This document shows positions 1-9,748 of a stretch of 64,000 nt of DNA, one piece after another. The number at the start of each line of letters is the position of its first letter. Positions within the stretch are counted from its first letter, which is position 1. The stretch is taken from contig CAJTCH010000009.1 in assembly GCA_910574715.1 (NCBI GenBank), forward strand, positions 1 through 64,000, read 5' to 3'. The stretch is from Lachnospiraceae bacterium. GTDB taxonomy: Bacteria; Bacillota; Clostridia; Lachnospirales; Lachnospiraceae. The position numbers and the translations under genes are program-made. The notes under the pieces were generated by a model. That model was not told the DNA's origin. It did no database searches and was given only the letters and a program-made list of their open reading frames with translations.

Positions 1-10
1 CAAATATGTT

Positions 11-46
11 AAAAGAGCAATCCATTCATTTATGGTTGCTCTTTTT
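11..46. terminator. Hairpin terminator after the truncated helicase
   Basis: A stem of about 14 bp with one bulge (AAAAGAGCAA.CCAT pairing with ATGG.TTGCTCTTTT) and a short loop is flanked by A and T runs, so it could stop transcription from either side. On the minus strand it starts directly at the stop codon of the truncated helicase, suggesting that whatever interrupted the helicase brought its own terminator. Confidence 0.6.
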
Positions 47-3000
47 AGCGTATTTCTCCCTGGATTTGTTTATGTACCTCTAATTCTGGTGCTATCTCCA
101 GAGCCGTGACCGTTTCGCCGAACGTGGAAGCCCAACTGTCAAAATGCTGCAATCCGTTCCTTGCGAGGGTGTCATACTGCAAGTACCGCTGCACGGAATA
201 CATCTCAACCATCGAGTTTGAGATGGGCGTCCCCGTTGCGAAAACCACGCCACGGTTTCCCGTGATTTCGTCCAGATAGCGGCATTTCATAAAGAGGTCG
301 GAGCTTTTCTGGGCTTCGGTCTGGGCGATGCCGCCGACATTCCGCATCTTGGTAAATAAATAGAGGTTCTTGTAAAAATGACTCTCATCTATAAAGAGCC
401 TGTCTATGCCCAATTCCTCGAAGTTTATCACGCTGTCTTTCCGCTTGGTATCGTTTAATTTATCGAGCTTCGCCTTAATCGCTTTCCTCGTTTTCATGAG
501 CTGCTTGACCGTGAACTGCTCCCCGTGGGATGCCTGCACGTCGTCAATGCCACGCTCAATATCGTCAAGCTGCCGCATGAGCTGTTCCCGCTGTCGTTCC
601 TCGCTGATAGGGATTTTTTCAAATTGACTATGCCCGATAATCACCGCATCATACGCCCCCGTCGCAATCCTGCCGCAGAACTTCTTGCGGTTTCCCGATT
701 CAAAATCCCGCTTGGTCGTGACAAGGATGTTCGCACTTGGGTAGAGCCGTAAATACTCCGACGCCCACTGCCCAACAAGGTGGTTTGGCACGACAAACAT
801 GGATTTCTGGCATAAGCCGAGCCGTTTACTTTCCTGCGCTGCGGCTACCATTTCAAAGGTTTTTCCCGCCCCTACCTTGTGTGCAAGGAGCGTGTTGCCG
901 CCGTAAAGGATATGGGCAATCGCATTGACTTGGTGGGGTCTTAACTGGATTTCTGGGCTGATGCCGCCGAACGTGATATGGCTTCCGTCATACTCACGGG
1001 GTCGGATGGAATTAAATGTGTCATTGTAGTAGCGTACAAGCCTGTTCCTCCGCTCTGGGTCTTTCCAAATCCAGTCCTGAAACGCCTGCTTTATCACCTC
1101 CTGCTTTGCCTGTGCCGCCGTGGTTTCCTTATGGTTCAGCACCGCTTTTTTATTGTTGTGTTCGTCATAAACATAGTCAAAGATACGGGTGTCACGGAGA
1201 TTCAAAGTGTCCTCCATAATGCGGTATGCACTCGCCCGCTTCGTGCCGTAAGTGCTGTCCGCCTTAACATTCCCAATGTCGGAACTTTTATTCTCAATGA
1301 ACCAGTCGCCGTTATATGCCGTGTAGCGCACTTGCAGCCTGCCCGCCGCATAGCTTGACGGCGTTAAAAGCTCCATCATGAACTGCTGTATATCCTCCTG
1401 CGGTATCCAAGTCGTGCCAAGACGGACGGAGATTTCGCTTGCGGGCAAATCCTTTGGGATGACCTTTTCCAGAGCCGCCACGTTGGCTGCAAGCTCTGGG
1501 TCTGACTTCGCCGCTATCTCTGCGATTTTCAGCTTTTCCCGCACGTTGCCCGACAAATATTCGTCTGCGGTCACATACCTTGCAGGTTCGGAAGATGGAA
1601 CTTTATAAATAACGCCCTGCAATTCCTTGATGATTTCTTCCTCCGCCCTGCATGTGAGCCGTGCCATATATTCCAAATCAACACGGGCTTTCTCCCCGAT
1701 GGAGAGGGCGAGGGCTTCGCTCGCGGTTTCCACAAAGGTCACTTCTCGGTGGGGCTTTATCGTCCGCTTCGTGAACATATCCGCCTTGCGTTTGAATTTC
1801 CCCTCATCGTCAAGCACTTCAAGGGAACAGAGTAAAAAATAACTTTCATCTGCCGCAAAAGCGAGGTAGTTCCCCCTGCTGTTGATTAAGCCGTACTTTT
1901 TGGTAAAGGCATCGTATAATCGGTTTAGGTTTTCCTGCTCGGTCTGTATCATTTCCTCTGGACAGTCGTCGGTCTGATACTGGATGAGCTTCCTCACGCA
2001 GTCACGGATTTCCAACAGCCCCTTGATGCGGTTCTCTGCCGTCATGGACACGTTTGCAGGAGCCATCTCGTTATTCTCTCGGAAATAGACCTTTCCTCCC
2101 ACGAGGGCAAAAGAGAAGTTCCGCACGTTCGGGTCGGCGGGGATGGCTTTCTCACGCTCATCGGAGATTTCATCAATCCCAACATCCTGCTCCGTGATTT
2201 CGCCGTTTATCCGCCGCATGCCTTCATGGAGAAGCCCCGCAAGCGTCACGTCTGGGTAGGCTTTGCAGGCACTGTCCATGCCGAACCTTGTGCTTTCCAT
2301 CCTCATCTCGCCAAGCACCATCTCTGGATGCTGGACAAAGTAGCTGTTCATCGTGATTCCATTTGTATCTGTGTCGAGGTGTACCCACTCTGGCTCTATC
2401 TCTATCATGCGGTCACGTTTCTGCAAAATAAGGATGTCACTCGTGACCTCCGTTCCTGCATTTGCCCGAAACGTATTATCTGGCAGACGGACAGCACCTA
2501 AAAGCTCGGCTCTTTGTGCGATATACTTCCGCACCTCTGGGCTTGTTTTGTCCATTGTACCCTTAGAGGTAATGAACATCACAACGCCGCCTGCCCGCAC
2601 TTTATCCAGAGCCTTTGCAATAAAATAATCATGGATTAAAAACTTCTGGGCATTGTAGCGGCTGTCGTTGACTTTGAACTCCCCGAATGGGATATTGCCA
2701 AGCACCACGTCAAAGTGATTGTCTGGGAGCTTCGTTTCCTCAAAGCCCTCAATGGCGATGCTGGCTTTCTGGTAGAGCTGCTTCGCAATCCTGCCCGATA
2801 ATGGGTCAATCTCGATGCCGTGCAGCTTTGATTTTTCCATGCTTTGGGGCAGCAATCCTAAGAAATTCCCCGTGCCACAGGACGGCTCTAAAATATTCCC
2901 CTGTGAAAATCCCAGACGGTCAAGGGCTTCGTACATTGCCTTGATGACAATAGGCGGCGTATAAAAAGCGGTCAGCGTGGATTCCATAGCGGCATGGTAT

Positions 3001-6000
3001 TCGTCGTCGGAGAGTGCTGATTTTAATTCCTTATATTCATTTGCCCAAGCCGCATTGTTCCCGTCAAACGCCATCGACAGACCGCCCCAGCCGACATACT
3101 TTGCAAGGGTTTCCTGTTCTTTAGGCGTGGCAAGGCGGTTTTCTATCTGAAGGTCATGGAGAAGCCTTACTGCGGACATGTTGTTGCGGAACTTCTCTTT
3201 TGCGCCGCCAATGCCTAAAGCATCGTCCGTAATGCGGTAGTTGCGGCGGTCGGCGGAAAGGGCAGGGGCGGACGGTTTCGCCGTAATAGGCGTTTCTATT
3301 GTCTGCCCATGCTCTGGCTCGTCAAAGCGTATCTTCTCCACCACAATGTCATAAGGAAGCCCGTTCTCCACGGCGGGGTATTCCGCCACGGTTTCCGTAG
3401 TCGGTTTTGCAGGAATATCCGCCTTTTCTTCGGGCTGTGTTTCTTTCTGTTCCTGCTCCAAGAGTCTGCGGACATAGCTGACTTTCTCCACACGGTTTAT
3501 CGGGAAGCCCACGTTGTTCTGAAATGTGATGTCACGCATGGAAACATCGCCGCTGATTTTCCCGACGCTCTCGATAAGATAACGGCGGTTGTCAATCATA
3601 AGCTCTTTGCCGATAAGGTCAGAATTATCTTCTACTGTGACAGGCTCGACGGTCTGGTTCTTGCTAATCTCTGAACGGTTTAGGGTGTCGGCGTATTCCT
3701 GTGCTTCTTCCTCGGTTTCAAAGGTCTGGTAGATGCCGTCTACGTCGTAGTATCGGTCGGCACTGTCCTCTGGGGCTTGGTTATTGCGTATAATAAACGG
3801 GTCAGCAAAAGCGTCGGAAGTCTGCTCTATCGTGTAGTGCGGGATTTGCTCTGTGGTATCAGAACCAATATCTGGGCTTGGGTTTTCAGCCGCCTTTTTG
3901 TTTTCCTCCCGATAGAAAGGCTCAAGCTGTTCCTCCGTCAAGGACACTAAATCGTGGTAGTACAGATTGGAAAGTGCGTTCTGGATAAGGTCGGCAAGGT
4001 CGTTGTACTGCGTATATTCTGCAAGAACGCCGTCCACATACGTTTCCATGCGGTACTGCAAAAGGTTGACGGATGCCTGTATCCCATGCAAGCCGTCCTC
4101 GGTATTCTTAAAAGCAATCTTGACGTTGGACAAATCCGTATAATCCACTTCGGCATCGCCGCCAAACTCCGCATCGCAGTATGCGTCGATGCAGCCTTTC
4201 GCCTGCTCCAAAAGTTCTTCCTCGGCAGGCTCTTTCGCCCTGTGAAACCAGTCCTCCTCGGTAGCCATTATCTCGCCAAGCCGCTTTTCATCCTCTGGAG
4301 TCAGCTCGGTGTTCCGCTCCAAGAATGGGATAAATACGTCATGCCCCAGACGCAGGGATTCCATTTTCTCTCGGTAGTAATCTTCCCCCTGCCGTTTCCA
4401 TTCTGGAATAAACGGGCAAGTAGGGGAGAGGGAATATTCATAGAAATTTCGGATATGGGCGGTTAAATCCCCCTCGCCGTCGCCGATGTCAAACCGTCCC
4501 TCGTAATTAAATTCCTCGCCGCCGATGACAGCATGGATTTCAAAATCGGTCTTATGATACCATCCGACATGGTTGTCCTCATTCTCCCTTTCCCGATGCT
4601 GTTTTTCGTCCAGAACGCCGAGCAGTTTATTTCCCAGAGCAAAACTCAAATCTGTAAATCGGTCATTCAGCTCCCTGTCATAAAAGGCGGGATGCTCGGA
4701 GAAGCCGATTGAAAGGGTAATGCTGTCGGGCTTTTCCTCGGCAAGTGTTTCTGTTTTCTGGCTTTCGGTAATGACCGTTTTCAGATGGTCGTTTGCAGGG
4801 TTCTCCTTTAGCTTTTCTTCAAAGTCGGCTCGGCTGAACTCCTTTCCAAACAACGGGAACTCCGCATTTCGCAGGGAAACGGCGTTCTCATCAAAGGCGA
4901 TGACCTCATATTTGTCCGCCCCGATATACACCACGTCGCCCTCGTGGTAGAGGTAGCGGAGAGTGTATAACTCTGTCAGTTCCTGCGAGAAACGCCACGC
5001 ATTGCTGCGGCTGTAAACATCGCCTGTCTTGCCCTGCACCAGTTTAAGGAAATCAAGGAGCTGCTGAACAGTGGCAGGCTCGGAGAAAAGCTGTTCCATC
5101 TGCCCCTCGGTCACGTCGGCAAGGTCGCCACGCCCTATATTTTCAAGCAGGGATTTTTCATATCCGTCCAAGTCACGGATAAAATCGGAGAGCCGCAGGG
5201 CGAGCGTGTCCCGCTTGTCCGCAGGGGGCAGCTCCCTTTTTTCCTCAATAAAACGCTGCCTTGCCAGTTTCCTCTGGGTGTCGATTTCATACTGCGGGGC
5301 AGATATGCCATCCAGATAGTCGGCGTAGTGGTCTTTTTCTTTTGCATTGAGATAACGGTTATCCTTAATCAGCTCACGCAGCCGCTTCTCCACCTTAGAC
5401 CAGCTAAGAAGTAAATCTGGGTTTGTATATGAGCCTTGCTTTTCAATGGCGATTCCTTTTCCGTCATGCCATTCGTGACCGTCCGTCCCGTCTGGGTAGG
5501 TGTGTGTGCCGCCGCCCGTGCCGTATTCGTTTCTTAGGAAGTCAATATTGCTCCTTTTATCCTCCCGCTTCTGGAACTGGCGGTAGATGCGGTACTTGCT
5601 GTTTTGGTAACCGCTGCCCTTCATGAGTACGCTGTCAATGTCCTCCTGTGAAACGGCAAAAGCAGAGGCTTTTACGTCCTCTGCTTCAGCAATCATTTCA
5701 ATCTGTTCGTCTACGGTCGGGAGATTGGCGGCAACTTCTTCCTCATTGGCAACGCTGCCTTTTTCATCTTCCGTCTGTTTCTCTGGCACTGTTGTCTGTG
5801 CCGCATCCGTTTTTTCTTCCTGCCTGCCGCCGTCCGACTGCGGCTCTGGTTCTGAATTTTCTAATTGTAAATCAGTTCGCTCAAGATAGCTTCCTCCGCT
5901 TGGCTGCGGATGTTGTTCATCATGCCGAGCCACTGCATCGGGGCTTTCTCTTTCAGTTCCTCCGTCACTCCCTGTTCTTTGGCTAACTGCTTCGTCAGAA

Positions 6001-7052
6001 GCTCCAGCCGCTGCAACGCTATCTGCTCGGTCTGGTAAAGGTGTGCGTTCAGCCTGCCCGCTGTCAGCAGATTGAGATAGGTCACTCTTTTGTGCTGTTC
6101 CAGATAATCCCTGTGCATCAAAGCGTACCTGCCAAGCGGAAGCTCTGGCTCTGTCGGTAATGTCAGGTCGGGTATAAGGTAGTCCGCCTGTTTCGTGTAA
6201 GTGATTTCGCCCATTATCTTCACTCCTTTCGGGTTGTTTCCTGTCTTTATCATACTGGCTTGTGATACTCCTTGCAAATGTGCGGTTCTGCCGTTTCGCT
6301 TCGATTTGCACATTTCGGACTGCCGCAGAGATTTCCCGCAACGCCATCTCGGAAATGTCGCTTGTGGCGATGCCGATGGCGTTCAACGTCTGGGGCGTAT
6401 TGAAATTTATAATCTCCGCAAAATCCTCACGCTCAAAATATCCGTCCGCATCCAGACCGCAGCGGTTTAGTAGCATATAGGCGACGCTGTTTGCAGCAAG
6501 CCGTCTGTAAATCACTTCTATATTATAGTCGTCCAGTTCCTCCAAAAAGCTGTCTTTCATGCAGTCCTTTAGCTGCGAGAGGTAATCGGGTAAATTGTCC
6601 TCCACGGCGTTCTCCGCCGTCTGAATTAAAAACGTGGCAAAATCGCCGCCCTCCATGCTACCGAACCTGTCCGCAAGCCGCTCCATGACGGGCTGCTCGT
6701 ACCGCTTATCCATCTGCCATATCGGGACGGCTCGGCTGCCGTAGTAGCCCTCATGGGTGTCGGAAACGTCAAAATAATATTTCAGCGTGTTCCTGCGCCC
6801 TTTCGGGTCAAAGACCGCTATGCCTTTGCTGTCCTTATTTACCCATCTTTTAAAAAGCCTGTTCCATGTGCCAATCTCGGCTACGGCGGTTGCGTCGGGG
6901 CGTTGGGCGTAAATCAAGAGCTGCTCGTCAAAGCGGCACTTGTAATTGTGGCAGGCAGAGGATAAAAAGCCCTGCCAAGCCTGCGGGTTCTTTGCGACCG
7001 CCATCCCCGTGCGGCGGTACAGCTCCGTAATAAGCTGGTACTTTGCAGCCAT
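45..7052 (-). pseudogene. ICE methylase/SNF2-type helicase, C-terminally truncated
   Basis: Giant conjugative-element protein, 2,335 residues as preserved. Visible in order: an N-terminal element-specific region, a Ser/Pro/Glu-rich linker (~280-450), an N6-DNA methylase core with EPSCGTGNF (~1,387) and NIPF (~1,450), then a SNF2-like helicase with Walker A GAGKT (~2,060), DESH (~2,219) and ATGTPISNS (~2,270). Family members continue several hundred residues further through the second RecA-like helicase domain. Here the reading frame leaves the expected sequence after ALEIAPE and stops 12 residues later, so helicase motifs IV-VI are missing. Start chosen at MAAKYQ because AAGGAGG lies 10 bases upstream; a longer in-frame start at 7115 has no such site. 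Likely helicase activity is lost, the methylase may remain. Insertion or rearrangement at about position 84 is inferred. Confidence 0.8.
5861..6214 (-). CDS. tnpV: TnpV-like protein nested in the helicase gene
   Basis: 117 residues, same strand as the helicase but in a different frame and wholly inside it. Its sequence matches the TnpV transposon-protein family by eye: MGEITYTKQ..YLIPDL at the start, a central LGRYALMHRDYLEQH segment, and the typical end GMMNNIRSQAEEAILSELIY. It has its own ribosome site (AAAGGAG, 8 bases before ATG). The overlapped helicase frame is a low-complexity, probably disordered linker, which is what is expected where one frame is free to follow the other. TnpV proteins are thought to be small DNA-binding or excision-type factors of clostridial elements; the exact role is not established. 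Nesting makes this either a true overprinted gene or a conserved chance frame; the SD and family match favour a real gene. Confidence 0.7.
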   Translation of the reverse strand: MGEITYTKQADYLIPDLTLPTEPELPLGRYALMHRDYLEQHKRVTYLNLLTAGRLNAHLYQTEQIALQRLELLTKQLAKEQGVTEELKEKAPMQWLGMMNNIRSQAEEAILSELIYN

Positions 7053-7066
7053 AGGCTCACACCTCC

Positions 7067-7525
7067 TTATCGTTCCATATCTTTGTTTTTCTGCTTCCTG
7101 TCGTATTCCCCGCACCGTTCGGCGATTTCGGAATACATCTTGTCCCGCATCTCCCGCTCATAGGCTCGGTATTCCCTTGCCTTTTCCGTGGGCTTGTACC
7201 AGACGCTGTTCTGGTCGGCTTCGTCCATCTGCCCGTAGCGGTCGTCTATTTTGTCCATATACTTCTTGTAAATGGCATGGGCGGCGGGGGCGTCCTTTGC
7301 GTAGCGGTAACGGGCAAGGCTCTTATGGGAGCCACGTAGCTCGGCATACTCATAGAGCATACGGATGACCTCACGGTCAAGCCCTTTCTGCCCCTCGGCG
7401 TCATAGATTTCCGACAGTCCCCTGCACCTCCATGAATGGTACGGAGAAGTGTCGTTGGAGCTGTGGGAAGATACATACACGCCGTCTTTCTTTACCGTGA
7501 TGCGGTTGATTAACTCGGTACTCAC
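7067..7525 (-). CDS. ICE accessory protein, unknown function
   Basis: 152 residues, charged, with a basic/acidic helical second half (REYRAYEREMRDKMYSEIAERCGEYDRKQKNKDMER). Starts with GTG; the start overlaps the stop of a 24-codon frame just upstream, which suggests translational coupling, since the SD in front of the GTG is weak (GGTGAT). It ends 14 bases before the helicase start. No catalytic motif or membrane segment is visible. The ending KDMER resembles KDKDHER and KHKDHER at the ends of two upstream element genes, hinting at duplication of gene ends. Function not recognised; it belongs to the element gene block by context. Confidence 0.7.
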   Translation of the reverse strand: MSTELINRITVKKDGVYVSSHSSNDTSPYHSWRCRGLSEIYDAEGQKGLDREVIRMLYEYAELRGSHKSLARYRYAKDAPAAHAIYKKYMDKIDDRYGQMDEADQNSVWYKPTEKAREYRAYEREMRDKMYSEIAERCGEYDRKQKNKDMER

Positions 7526-7596
7526 TCTTTATCACCGCCCGACAAAACAACCTGTTCCATAAAAATATCAATCCTCCTGTTGTCCATGCCCCACAT
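7522..7596 (-). CDS. 24-residue coupling ORF in the ICE operon
   Basis: Short frame MWGMDNRRIDIF...LSGGDKE. Its first ATG directly follows the TAA of the upstream 74-residue gene, AGGAGG lies inside it ahead of an internal ATG (MEQVV), and its TGA overlaps the GTG of the next gene. The packing suggests it is translated and passes ribosomes to the 152-residue gene. No homologue recognised; it could also be just the coupling spacer. Confidence 0.35.
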   Translation of the reverse strand: MWGMDNRRIDIFMEQVVLSGGDKE

Positions 7597-7821
7597 TTAA
7601 GCAGGGGCATAGCTGATTTTATTTCTTTCCATTCGCCTTGCGAACTCCCGAACGGCGTACCTTACGCCGTCAATCTCTGCATGGGTTTCATCCAAATAGC
7701 GGCAGACGGCAAAATAATCTTCCCCGTTCCCGTAAAGCATACGGATGATGCCGCCATCGGGGACAGAAAAAAGCGTCCTGCCTTTGCTGTCCGTCATGCA
7801 GACCTGCCTTGCTGCGCTCAT
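7597..7821 (-). CDS. Small ICE protein sharing a domain with the 232-residue protein
   Basis: 74 residues. Nearly the whole protein matches the C-terminal part of the 232-residue element protein at 8297-8995: both show F-x-(V/I)-PDGG-x-I, a CR-(Y/F)-(L/I)-DE-x-H-x-E motif, then (R/C)EFA-x-RMERN. This is a domain of the type found as a module in large polyvalent mobile-element proteins (possibly the LPD28 class; not certain). The ATG overlaps the upstream stop as ATGA, and GGAGGTGGG sits ahead of it. Function unknown. Confidence 0.7.
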   Translation of the reverse strand: MSAARQVCMTDSKGRTLFSVPDGGIIRMLYGNGEDYFAVCRYLDETHAEIDGVRYAVREFARRMERNKISYAPA

Positions 7822-8024
7822 TCCATCCCACCTCCCAGAAAGGAGATGACCTTGTTCCCCTTGATGCTCTTTTGCAGCTCGTTGATGAGCGTGATGTCCG
7901 CCACCGTGATGCCCTGCATGGAGAGAATGTCGTCCATCGTCATGGCGGCGATGGCTTTTTCTTCGGTAAAGCCCGCTTCAAATATCTTATTTAAAACCTT
8001 AACGGCTTTCTGGTTGACTGCCAT
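7818..8024 (-). CDS. Small ICE protein, unknown function
   Basis: 68 residues, predicted all-helical (MAVNQKAVKVLNKIFEAGFTEEKAIAAMTMDDILSM...). The spacing of short helices is reminiscent of a small UBA/CUE-like or HTH fold, but no signature is decisive. It overlaps the next gene by 4 bases (ATGA) and is 12 bases from the upstream one, so it is a member of the same element operon. A good SD (AGGAAAGGA) precedes ATG. Confidence 0.7.
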   Translation of the reverse strand: MAVNQKAVKVLNKIFEAGFTEEKAIAAMTMDDILSMQGITVADITLINELQKSIKGNKVISFLGGGME

Positions 8025-8036
8025 GTTCCTTTCCTC

Positions 8037-8285
8037 CTATCGTTCATGGTCTTTGTCTTTTGGCTGTAAAAGGGGAAGCCTGCCGCCATTCATCTCTTTT
8101 ACCTGCTGAACATATTCCTTTTCCTTATCCTCAAAAATCTCATAGAAAAAATCGGCAAAGCCCTCACCGTCTTTCCTCTCTGGCGCATCTTCAATGCCAT
8201 CGCACCACTGCCGGCAGGCTTCCTCCAATACCATATGAAAAACCGCTTTCTTTTCCTTGCTTTTTGCTATATCCTGAATATTCAT
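8037..8285 (-). CDS. Small ICE protein, unknown function
   Basis: 82 residues, acidic, helical (FADFFYEIFEDKEKEYVQQVKEM). Start placed at MNIQD because AGGAG lies 8 bases upstream; a GTG two codons earlier is less well placed. The C-terminal KDKDHER repeats the ending of the next upstream gene product (KHKDHER), which is also seen at the DNA level around the following SD, so short gene ends have been copied within this operon. No function recognised. Confidence 0.65.
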   Translation of the reverse strand: MNIQDIAKSKEKKAVFHMVLEEACRQWCDGIEDAPERKDGEGFADFFYEIFEDKEKEYVQQVKEMNGGRLPLLQPKDKDHER

Positions 8286-8296
8286 AGTCACATCTC

Positions 8297-8995
8297 CTAT
8301 CGTTCATGGTCTTTGTGTTTCGGGGCTTTCTGTGCGGACGGCGGCTCTTGCGGCTTCGGCTCGCAGCTATGCCCGTTCCTTTCCATACGCTCGGCAAACT
8401 CGCAGATATGGTAGAGATTGCTGCCCACCTCGGTATGGCATTCGTCAATGAAACGGCAGGTCTTTTCCGCCTTTTCTCCCCACGCATAGTTGATAATGAT
8501 TTTCCCGCCATCGGGGATGCGGAACAGCTCTTTGTAATGGGGGTCTATAAAGTGGATTCCCTGTTCCGCTCTGGATATATGCTTATCGAGCCATTCTTTC
8601 ACATAGCAGTAGCAGTAAAAGTTATAGTCGCCCTTTGTCGGGTTGCAGCGGAGCAGGAAAGCGTGCCTGTCGGTGTCCACACGGAAGCCGTACTCAGTAC
8701 AGTAATTCCCCATAAAGGCGGCATCGGGGGATTGCCTTGCAGCCGACGACATATCACGGCGGCTGTGCAGAAGCCCCTTATCTTCACGCAGGGCGTTGAT
8801 TACATCGTCAAGCCCTGCCTTAAATTCATCGGTTTTCCACTGTTCCCTTGTGTCAGACCAATCGGTATGAAACTCGTTCCCAGAGCCGCCAAAGTCCCCA
8901 CGGAGATGACCGATGCACCCCGTCTGCCCCTCAAGCTGCATACTCTGGGCATAGGTGTATTTCTGTTCGGATTGTGTCAAAGCCCGTATCTCCAT
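8297..8995 (-). CDS. ICE accessory protein with polyvalent-type C-terminal domain
   Basis: 232 residues. The first two thirds carry GHLRGDFGGSGNEFHTDW and a tract YCTEYGFRVDTDRHAFLLRC typical of conserved element proteins; the last third (from ~155) is the same PDGG...DE.H..FAERMERNG domain as the 74-residue protein downstream. The fold resembles modules attached to large polyvalent proteins of conjugative elements. ATG overlaps the upstream TGA by one base (TGATG) with GGGAGGAACGC ahead, so it is translated together with its neighbour. Precise role unknown; may counter host defence or aid transfer, which is conjecture. Confidence 0.75.
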   Translation of the reverse strand: MEIRALTQSEQKYTYAQSMQLEGQTGCIGHLRGDFGGSGNEFHTDWSDTREQWKTDEFKAGLDDVINALREDKGLLHSRRDMSSAARQSPDAAFMGNYCTEYGFRVDTDRHAFLLRCNPTKGDYNFYCYCYVKEWLDKHISRAEQGIHFIDPHYKELFRIPDGGKIIINYAWGEKAEKTCRFIDECHTEVGSNLYHICEFAERMERNGHSCEPKPQEPPSAQKAPKHKDHER

Positions 8996-9600
8996 CAGCG
9001 TTCCTCCCTGCTCTTTGATTTTTTCGCCTTTTCCTGTGACTGGATTTTTGCGAGTGCTTCCTTTGCCCAGTCGGGCATCTTCTCTGGCTTGATTTCCCCA
9101 AGCACATCATACCTTTCCCATCGGGCGTGCTTGCCGTCCGCAAGGGAAGTGCCGAACACCGCCTGCCCCCTGCCGCCCAAAGCACCATGACCGCCGTCTG
9201 CCAGTACAAGCTGGTAGGCAGAATGCCTGTACTCATGGCGGTTGACCTCCGCATTGATGACGACGACCTTTCCCACAATGCTGCCGCATTTGTCGTCTGG
9301 GATGCAGTCGTCTATGGTAAACGGGGTCATGTCAAACTTGAACTGTTCCTGCTCGGCTCTTACACTCCCTATCTGTTCCTGCACCCTGTCGGTAAACATC
9401 TGCATGGCTTCCAGATAGTCGTCAGAGCCGACCGCATCCGTCACCCATTCTGCGGACAGCGGGTTGTCGTAAGTGCAATAGCAGACAAGATACGGGTATT
9501 CCTCTTTCTCATCTATGCCGAACACGACTTCCTTTTTGCCGATGTGGATGCTCTGCGTGACCTCGTAGGAGCTAATCATCCGTTTTTCTTCATTCTCCAT
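8995..9600 (-). CDS. ICE accessory protein, unknown function
   Basis: 201 residues from MENEEKRMISSYEV; an upstream in-frame ATG exists but GAAAGGAG lies exactly ahead of this start. It has a two-part build: an N-terminal segment with IHIGKKEVVFGIDEKEEYPYLVCYCTYDNP, resembling the smaller protein at 9732-10007 (IESCTIGNTELVIGHH...PYVCWYC), followed by VVVINAEVNRHEYRHSAYQLVLADGGHGALGGRGQAVFG and a Lys/Glu-rich tail. The first segment therefore looks like a repeated element domain. No catalytic signature is recognised. Confidence 0.75.
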   Translation of the reverse strand: MENEEKRMISSYEVTQSIHIGKKEVVFGIDEKEEYPYLVCYCTYDNPLSAEWVTDAVGSDDYLEAMQMFTDRVQEQIGSVRAEQEQFKFDMTPFTIDDCIPDDKCGSIVGKVVVINAEVNRHEYRHSAYQLVLADGGHGALGGRGQAVFGTSLADGKHARWERYDVLGEIKPEKMPDWAKEALAKIQSQEKAKKSKSREER

Positions 9601-9748
9601 CGGGCTTCTCCTTTCTTTGCTTTTTCTCCCTCTGCCAGTCCAAAACCTTTCGGATGCAGACGTCGCAGAAGATAACACGGCTGTCCTTATATCGGGGGTA
9701 AGGACAGTCCGTGCAGTCATATTTCTTTTCCTTACCGCTCTCGCCCAT
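9590..9748 (-). CDS. Small zinc-ribbon-like ICE protein
   Basis: 52 residues with two CxxC pairs (CTDC at 12-15, CDVC at 28-31) separated by 12 residues, then a basic tail rich in Lys/Arg. This spacing is typical of a small zinc-binding knuckle. It overlaps the previous gene by 17 bases and the next gene by 11, both in other frames, the same dense packing as elsewhere in the operon. A nucleic-acid or protein-binding role is inferred from the zinc motif and basic tail only. Confidence 0.6.
   Translation of the reverse strand: MGESGKEKKYDCTDCPYPRYKDSRVIFCDVCIRKVLDWQREKKQRKEKPDGE

Noticed and set aside
1-110. Group II intron as the cause of helicase truncation
   Set aside because: No GTGCG-type intron 5' end at the break; the visible tail ends in a stop and a terminator hairpin instead. 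The cause lies left of the window.
3954-4466. 170-residue plus-strand frame
   Set aside because: Longest shadow frame in the helicase region but no SD, no domain, and it sits opposite intact helicase coding sequence.
406-5986. Many plus-strand frames opposite the helicase
   Set aside because: No ribosome sites or family motifs; they mirror the codon pattern of the minus-strand helicase, which has clear domains.
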